Source of the DNA: CBDCIS01 sp965217565
Lineage (GTDB): Bacteria; Chloroflexota; Dehalococcoidia; Lucifugimonadales; CATOSD01
Direction: 5' to 3'
NCBI GenBank assembly: GCA_965217565.1
Contig: CBDCIS010000003.1
Location: 1 to 64,000, forward strand
DNA: 64,000 nt
How positions within the stretch are numbered: position 1 is the stretch's first letter; every line of letters begins with the position of its first letter. The translations under genes and the position numbers were made by a program. The notes beneath the pieces are model-generated. The model had not been told where the DNA came from, ran no database searches, and worked only from the letters and a program-made list of their open reading frames with translations. Shown in pieces: positions 59,317-64,000 of this stretch.

Positions 59317-62300
59317 TCAACTGCGCCCGCCACCTTTCCGCGACCTGAATGCGCTGCGCCGCCTGTTCCAGGCGAGCAGACTGAGCGGAGTTAGCAGGAA
59401 CATCAACATGCCGAACTCCACGCCCGCATGCCGCTCGGTCGTCGCTGAATTGCAACCGCCGCCCTGTGGGCTAGCCGGCGGAGCGTGCGTCGGCGGCGCT
59501 GTCGGACTGGAAACCTGCTGCAGCTGAGCGGCCGGTTGCGGTGTCGGCACAGCGGTGGCCGTGGGTGTAGACCTTGGCGACAGCGTTGGAGTATGTCTGG
59601 GAGTGGGCGCCAACGTGGCAGTCGCCGCCACGGTCGGCGTCGGCGTCAACGTCGGCAGTGGAGCAAGCGTTGGCGTCAATGTGGAAGCGGCCGCCGGTAT
59701 CACAGTGGGCACTGTGGTCGGCGTAGCCATAGGAGCGGCCGTTGGCGTTGGCCTCGGTGTCGGTGTGGGCCAGGAGACGCCGCAGGACTCTTCGTCCTGG
59801 GCGAGTACTAAATCCGGCGACCAGTCCGTAACGGGCGAACCATCCCGCGTGACGATCCTGGCGGTCAGCTCCAACCTCTCGCGATCGCTCCAGAGCCGAT
59901 GACCCAATCTGTCTGCCGCAATGATGATTCCGGTTTCTTCCACTCGCACAAACAAGCGTTGGAAGAGGTCTAGCTCTTCGCTTTGCTCGTCCGTCCGGCC
60001 CCGGAATTGCAGCCTCAGATGGAGCCAGTTCTTCGGTACGGAGTTCAACTGGAAATGCAGCCGCGTCTCATAGCCGCGCTGCGAATTGCGCAAGACACAG
60101 AGTGGAGCCTCAGGGGTAACCGACTCGAAAGTGACCTGATACTCCAGCGGCGAAGACGCTTTGGGTGTGGCTTGGCGCTCCGGCGCAGTCGCCGCTGTGG
60201 GTATAGGTTCGTGCTCCGGCGTCGGCGTCGGTGTTGGTGTTGGCAGGGCGACGCCGCAGGCCTCTTCGTCTTCGGCGAGCACGAATGCCGGCGACCAGTT
60301 CGTGAGAGGCGTACCTTCCCTCGAAACGAGCCTGGCGGTCAGCGTCAACTCTTCGCGATGGCTCCAGAGACTACTGCCGAATCTGCCCATGTCAACAATG
60401 ATACTAGCTCTTTCTACTCGCACAAATCTGCGATCGAAGAGGTCTAGCTCTCTCCTATGAACGTCCGTTGGCCTGCGGAATTGAAGCCTCAGATGCAGCC
60501 AATTCTCGGGTATGGCGCTCAACTGGAACTGCAGCCTTTTCTCATAGCCGCGCCGCGAACTGCGCACGACACAATACGGTGGCTCAGGGGTAACCGACTC
60601 TATGGTGACCGGGTACTCCGGCGTCGGCGGCGTGATAGCCGATGAGCTTGGCGTCGAATCGGAAAGAGGGTTGGCGAACGGGTTGTGGTACACGAGTACT
60701 CTTCCCCTGTTGATGTCGCCCACATACAGGTTGTCGTTGTCGTCGAACGTGGCCGTGTACGGCATCGAGCCGAGGTCGTACAGGTACGCAGTGGGGAGCT
60801 TGTCCTTACCCAACGGGTCGTCATAGACGCCGACGAACCTCGGCCCTACGTAGGCGTTATATCCCACCACCATCCTGTTCGTGCTGTCGAAGGCTGTTTC
60901 CCAGGTTGAGGCCGACAGGGCAGAGACGCCGAGCCGCCTCTCGATCACCGATTCGCGTTCCCAGAAGGCACTCACCCACAGGTTGCTGACCCCCCTTGAG
61001 GATTGAGTGAAAGCCTTTACCGCGCCCCGACCGAACGTGGCCTGCGTATTGTCGGTAGGCAGAGAATCCGCTTTGAATACCAGCAGACGCCGGTTCCCCT
61101 CAACTTCCAGTCCATGGTCGGAGACGTAGAGGTTTCCCAACCGGTCGATTGAAAGCGCCCCGGGAGAGCAGAGCAAGCCCCTATGCGCACCAGTGAAAAG
61201 CTCGTTCCAATCGGCCGCGGGAAATCGGCCGCGGTTGCATTCGTTGGCGAACGCGCTCTGCTGCCCCAAGATGGCATCCACCACTGGATTGGTGAGAGGG
61301 TCGCGAATGCGCAGCACCCGGTGGTTGTCCGTATCGGACAGCCAGACGAACTCCCCGCTGCCCACAGGCGCGATCCCGAAGATGCGGCGCCCCAGTTTGA
61401 TTCTGAACTTCTGGTCCAGGATGGGAAAGGTGGTCTCAGTAGTAAAGATGGCGTGCAGGGGCACCGAGTTCTCGGTGAGCGGCAGCTGGTAAACTTCCAA
61501 GACGTTAACGCCCTCGAATCCGAGTAGCCACAGCCTGCCCGCATCATCCACCTTGATTCTGCCGCAGCAGACAGTCAACCCCTCGAATGTGAAATCGTCT
61601 CCAACCACTCCATCGGCGGGCTGGCCGCTGACGAGCGTGTCGAGGCCGTTCCAAAACAGCAAGCGGCCTATGTCGGAAACTATCAACTGGTCTTCCCAGA
61701 CGGCAACGCCCCTGGCGGAATGTATGCTGCTCAAGTCCTTCAAGTTCGTGCCTCCCGGCGGGTAGAAGAGCCTCCTGTCCGGTCGGACGCCCTGCGCGTC
61801 ACCGGCCGTAGGGGAGGGGAAGCGGACGACCTCGGCGGTGTCCAGGAACACCGATACCAGAACATTGCCAAAGCCGTCCACGCCGACCCCTCCGGCGATT
61901 GGGCATAGGTGTAGGCCTCCCGGCAGCCCCGAATACCATACACCGCACTCGCGCGTCGGTTGATAATAATCCTTGCCCAGCACCTTTAGGACCGAGGCCC
62001 CCTGCATGTCCCACAACTCGACCATGTAATTGGCCGAGTCGTTCACCCAGACGCCCTGGCCGGCCGGGTCTATCTCCAGGGACGTGGGACGCCGAAAACC
62101 GGAACCGAACACCTGCGAGGCTTCCATTCCCGACTCGAAGGGGGGCTTGAACACGAGAACCCTGTCATTGAGTGTGTCAGACACGTAGAGCCGGCCATTT
62201 TCCGCCATCCTCGCGGCGGAAGGTGCGTGCATCTCGTTCAGGTCGTCGCCCGCCTCTTCGTTGTAGAAGCCGCTCTGCCCTAACACCAGGTCCGCGGCTT

Positions 62301-63414
62301 TCGCGATTTCTCCGGTGGCGGGGTCCACGGGAAAGCGCAGGACGCGGTTGTTGCCCCCGTCTGCCACCCACATGTTGCCTTCGAGGTCGATTTCGACGCC
62401 GTTGCCGTAACGGTTCGCCAGGGGGAAGTTGGTGGCCGAGAGAAAGCAGAGTGTCTCCGACGTCGGCCTGCGAGGGCCGCCCCGGTTACACGTAGAGCCC
62501 GCGAAGTCCCACTGGCCCCAGACCTCATCGGCGACGGAATCGGTGGCGAAGGGATCTTCGTACTTCAGTATCCTGTTGTTGTAGGTGTCCGGCACGTACA
62601 GCGCGCCGCTGCCGTCCACGGCCATGGTTACGAACGTGTGCGTCTCCAACGGACTCAGAGCCTGCTCGGCTATACCGCAGAGGGTGTCCGCCCTGGCGGT
62701 CGCTCGGACGGGGAAGCCTTGGAAGGAGCTGTCGCCGTTGCACGCCCCATGGCCGTACCCGGACGGCTGCCCAATAACGACGTCGGCGGAGCAAGGACTT
62801 TCGCCCGCGTAGCACTCGGCGAGGTCTATCCCCAGGATGCGGCTGTTGCCACCATCCCAGATGTACGCTCTTCCCGGAGCCGAGGACCGATCCACCAGGA
62901 CTCCCCCGGGGTTGAACAGCTTGAACGGCACGACACTCTTGGGGCTGGTCTGCGAAAAGTCAGGCTTTCCAATGATAACGTCTGCCCAGAGGTCGCCCGC
63001 AGCCCCGCGCGTGGGCGGCGTCGGCGGGAACGGAGCTGGTCTGGGCCTGGAGCAATCGCCGGCTTCCTTCACTACCTTGAACCCATTCGACCAGCCGGAA
63101 AGTTGCTCGCCGTTAGCGTCAGTGACTCGCACCTGAAGCGTCATCTTCGGATTCTGCCACAGTTCATCCTCGATCAGCCCCATGTCCAGCGACACCCAGT
63201 TTGGGCTTTCCCAACGAGGTTCATCGTGGAACAACGGGCTGAGGGTATTAGTACCCACCTGACGAAATTGCAGCCTACCAGCGTCGGTCGTGGGAAGATA
63301 GGCCCCCAATATGGTTAGGGTCCGGTACGTTACAAGGTGCGAGTCCAACTCAATGCAGTGGGGCGGCCCAGGTTCCACTTCGCGAATCACCGCCGCCCTA
63401 TCTTGAGCATACAC
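59317..63414 (-). CDS. Giant surface beta-propeller protein with triplicated module and C-terminal anchor
   Basis: 1365 residues from the first available codon (GTG 63414). Residues about 10-122 are one copy of a ~110-residue module (EVEPGPPHCIELDSHLVTYR to FKVVKEAGDC). About 140-960 are NHL-like propeller repeats (DVIIGKPDFSQTS, GALYVPDTYNNRILKYEDPF, GNMWVADGGNNRVLRFPVDP). Two further copies of the module follow (TIESVTPEPPYCVVRSSRRG and TFESVTPEAPLCVLRNSQRG), separated and followed by Thr/Pro linkers. The tail is GGGCNS, a helix EFGMLMFLLTPLSLLAW and NRRRSAFRSRKGGGRS. Its signal peptide lies upstream, behind an in-frame stop. Function unknown; surface display is inferred. Confidence 0.75.
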   Translation of the reverse strand: MYAQDRAAVIREVEPGPPHCIELDSHLVTYRTLTILGAYLPTTDAGRLQFRQVGTNTLSPLFHDEPRWESPNWVSLDMGLIEDELWQNPKMTLQVRVTDANGEQLSGWSNGFKVVKEAGDCSRPRPAPFPPTPPTRGAAGDLWADVIIGKPDFSQTSPKSVVPFKLFNPGGVLVDRSSAPGRAYIWDGGNSRILGIDLAECYAGESPCSADVVIGQPSGYGHGACNGDSSFQGFPVRATARADTLCGIAEQALSPLETHTFVTMAVDGSGALYVPDTYNNRILKYEDPFATDSVADEVWGQWDFAGSTCNRGGPRRPTSETLCFLSATNFPLANRYGNGVEIDLEGNMWVADGGNNRVLRFPVDPATGEIAKAADLVLGQSGFYNEEAGDDLNEMHAPSAARMAENGRLYVSDTLNDRVLVFKPPFESGMEASQVFGSGFRRPTSLEIDPAGQGVWVNDSANYMVELWDMQGASVLKVLGKDYYQPTRECGVWYSGLPGGLHLCPIAGGVGVDGFGNVLVSVFLDTAEVVRFPSPTAGDAQGVRPDRRLFYPPGGTNLKDLSSIHSARGVAVWEDQLIVSDIGRLLFWNGLDTLVSGQPADGVVGDDFTFEGLTVCCGRIKVDDAGRLWLLGFEGVNVLEVYQLPLTENSVPLHAIFTTETTFPILDQKFRIKLGRRIFGIAPVGSGEFVWLSDTDNHRVLRIRDPLTNPVVDAILGQQSAFANECNRGRFPAADWNELFTGAHRGLLCSPGALSIDRLGNLYVSDHGLEVEGNRRLLVFKADSLPTDNTQATFGRGAVKAFTQSSRGVSNLWVSAFWERESVIERRLGVSALSASTWETAFDSTNRMVVGYNAYVGPRFVGVYDDPLGKDKLPTAYLYDLGSMPYTATFDDNDNLYVGDINRGRVLVYHNPFANPLSDSTPSSSAITPPTPEYPVTIESVTPEPPYCVVRSSRRGYEKRLQFQLSAIPENWLHLRLQFRRPTDVHRRELDLFDRRFVRVERASIIVDMGRFGSSLWSHREELTLTARLVSREGTPLTNWSPAFVLAEDEEACGVALPTPTPTPTPEHEPIPTAATAPERQATPKASSPLEYQVTFESVTPEAPLCVLRNSQRGYETRLHFQLNSVPKNWLHLRLQFRGRTDEQSEELDLFQRLFVRVEETGIIIAADRLGHRLWSDRERLELTARIVTRDGSPVTDWSPDLVLAQDEESCGVSWPTPTPRPTPTAAPMATPTTVPTVIPAAASTLTPTLAPLPTLTPTPTVAATATLAPTPRHTPTLSPRSTPTATAVPTPQPAAQLQQVSSPTAPPTHAPPASPQGGGCNSATTERHAGVEFGMLMFLLTPLSLLAWNRRRSAFRSRKGGGRS

Positions 63415-63429
63415 GCTGTCCGCGACGTC

Positions 63430-63525
63430 TTAGCGCTCACCGGACAGGAAAAAGACTACACACAAGATCGCGGCCACGGCTATGAGTAGCTTGGAAACGG
63501 CGCCTCCTAACTTGAGAGCCATCAT
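63430..63525 (-). other. Signal peptide of the giant surface protein, cut off by in-frame TAA
   Basis: ATG 63525 or 63522 opens MMALKLGGAVSKLLIAVAAI, then LCVVFFLSGER and TAA (63430-63432). After six more codons in the same frame the giant protein starts (DVADSVYAQDRAAV), and VYA-QD looks like the signal peptidase site. AGGTGA precedes the start. The two parts are clearly one gene, with the stop a mutation or an error. Confidence 0.65.
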
Positions 63526-63534
63526 CTTCACCTA

Positions 63535-64000
63535 AGCAACGGGCCGGCTTAGCCGCATAACCGCCCATCATCCCGGCGGGTAGAGGGCCATGCCTCTCTC
63601 AGGAGCACGGAGCAGCAACAGTCGCACCTCAAATCTAGTCCGATGTTATCACATTACCAAACATAGACGGCCGTCGGAGGATTTCCGCCACGAAGCCAAC
63701 GTTGACATTGCCGCCCGTTTTTGCTAACATGTCCTCTTAGTCCAAATGTTACATATTTCACAGATGCCGTGATGGGGAGTAGTATCGGAGGCGCCGGCCA
63801 CAGAGAGTCGGAGACGGTGGGAGCCGACGCCAGGACCTTCGAGAACTCGCCCCGGAGCACCCGACCTGAAGGGAGTTAGAGGAGATATGTCGCCGCAGAG
63901 CAGATACGTTTTCACGACGCGCTCTGCGCGATTGGTAATTTAGTTCCTCTTCTGTTTGCTTAGGGCCGGGCGGTTGGCTCCGTTACAGCCATCGAGTGAT
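63535..64000. other. Intergenic tail of window
   Basis: About 465 bases with no supported gene. Minus-strand open frames near 63654-63915 show no resemblance and poor codon bias. Likely holds the promoter of the giant surface protein gene, but no clear motif was found. Confidence 0.5.

Overview
The window is GC-rich bacterial chromosome, most likely from an uncultured Chloroflexota of the Dehalococcoidia/SAR202 type. That placement is an inference from gene content: paired LLM flavin oxidoreductases with HyuA/HyuB hydantoinases, CRTAC1 proteins, an HpaB-type monooxygenase, a Vms1-like release factor, threonine/proline linkers in a surface protein, and no 16S rRNA to test it. An aa3-type cytochrome c oxidase with its full assembly set indicates an aerobe.

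Layout. 1-365: transposase remnant. 398-2888: M14-family metallopeptidase split by a frameshift. 2911-5341 (minus): methyltransferase, PNPOx-like flavoprotein, tRNA-Glu and argC. 5957-10844 (minus): two carboxymuconolactone-decarboxylase-like proteins, a frameshifted class IV aminotransferase, a mycothiol-type formaldehyde dehydrogenase and an MFS carrier. 11065-14502: two small ABM-like proteins, an HpaB-type hydroxylase, a UGSC-family selenoprotein with an in-frame TGA, and ribosomal protein S21. 14833-24633: priA, an orphan substrate-binding lipoprotein, aldo/keto reductase, JAMM peptidase, DAO-type oxidoreductase, D-aminoacylase and a UDG-like protein. 24726-29104: two coupled CRTAC1 beta-propeller proteins. 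29105-36081: a repeat-rich accessory stretch with transposase and PIN remnants, an S51 peptidase, Nudix, DoxX, a Vms1-like release factor and a large alpha/beta hydrolase. 36382-39402: thrS-infC-rpmI-rplT. 40184-48646 (minus): complete cox/cta cluster (heme A synthase, heme O synthase, subunits II, I, III, IV, CtaG, small membrane protein, SCO), with a divergent DtxR-family regulator. 50016: tRNA-Lys. 50232-59036 (minus): a catabolic-looking operon (2-hydroxyacid dehydrogenase, two LLM oxidoreductases, DHA2 exporter, HyuA, HyuB). 59317-63525 (minus): a very large surface propeller protein whose signal peptide is cut off by an in-frame stop.

Main points for a second look: the selenoprotein with a perfect hairpin just after its UGA; infC with no ATG, GTG or TTG start available; five frameshifts that are all readable as one extra base in a short same-base run (including two in essential thrS), pointing to sequence error; two MITE-like elements with matching terminal repeats; several dispersed repeat families; and the large surface protein with three copies of one module and a Cys/TM/Arg C-terminal tail.
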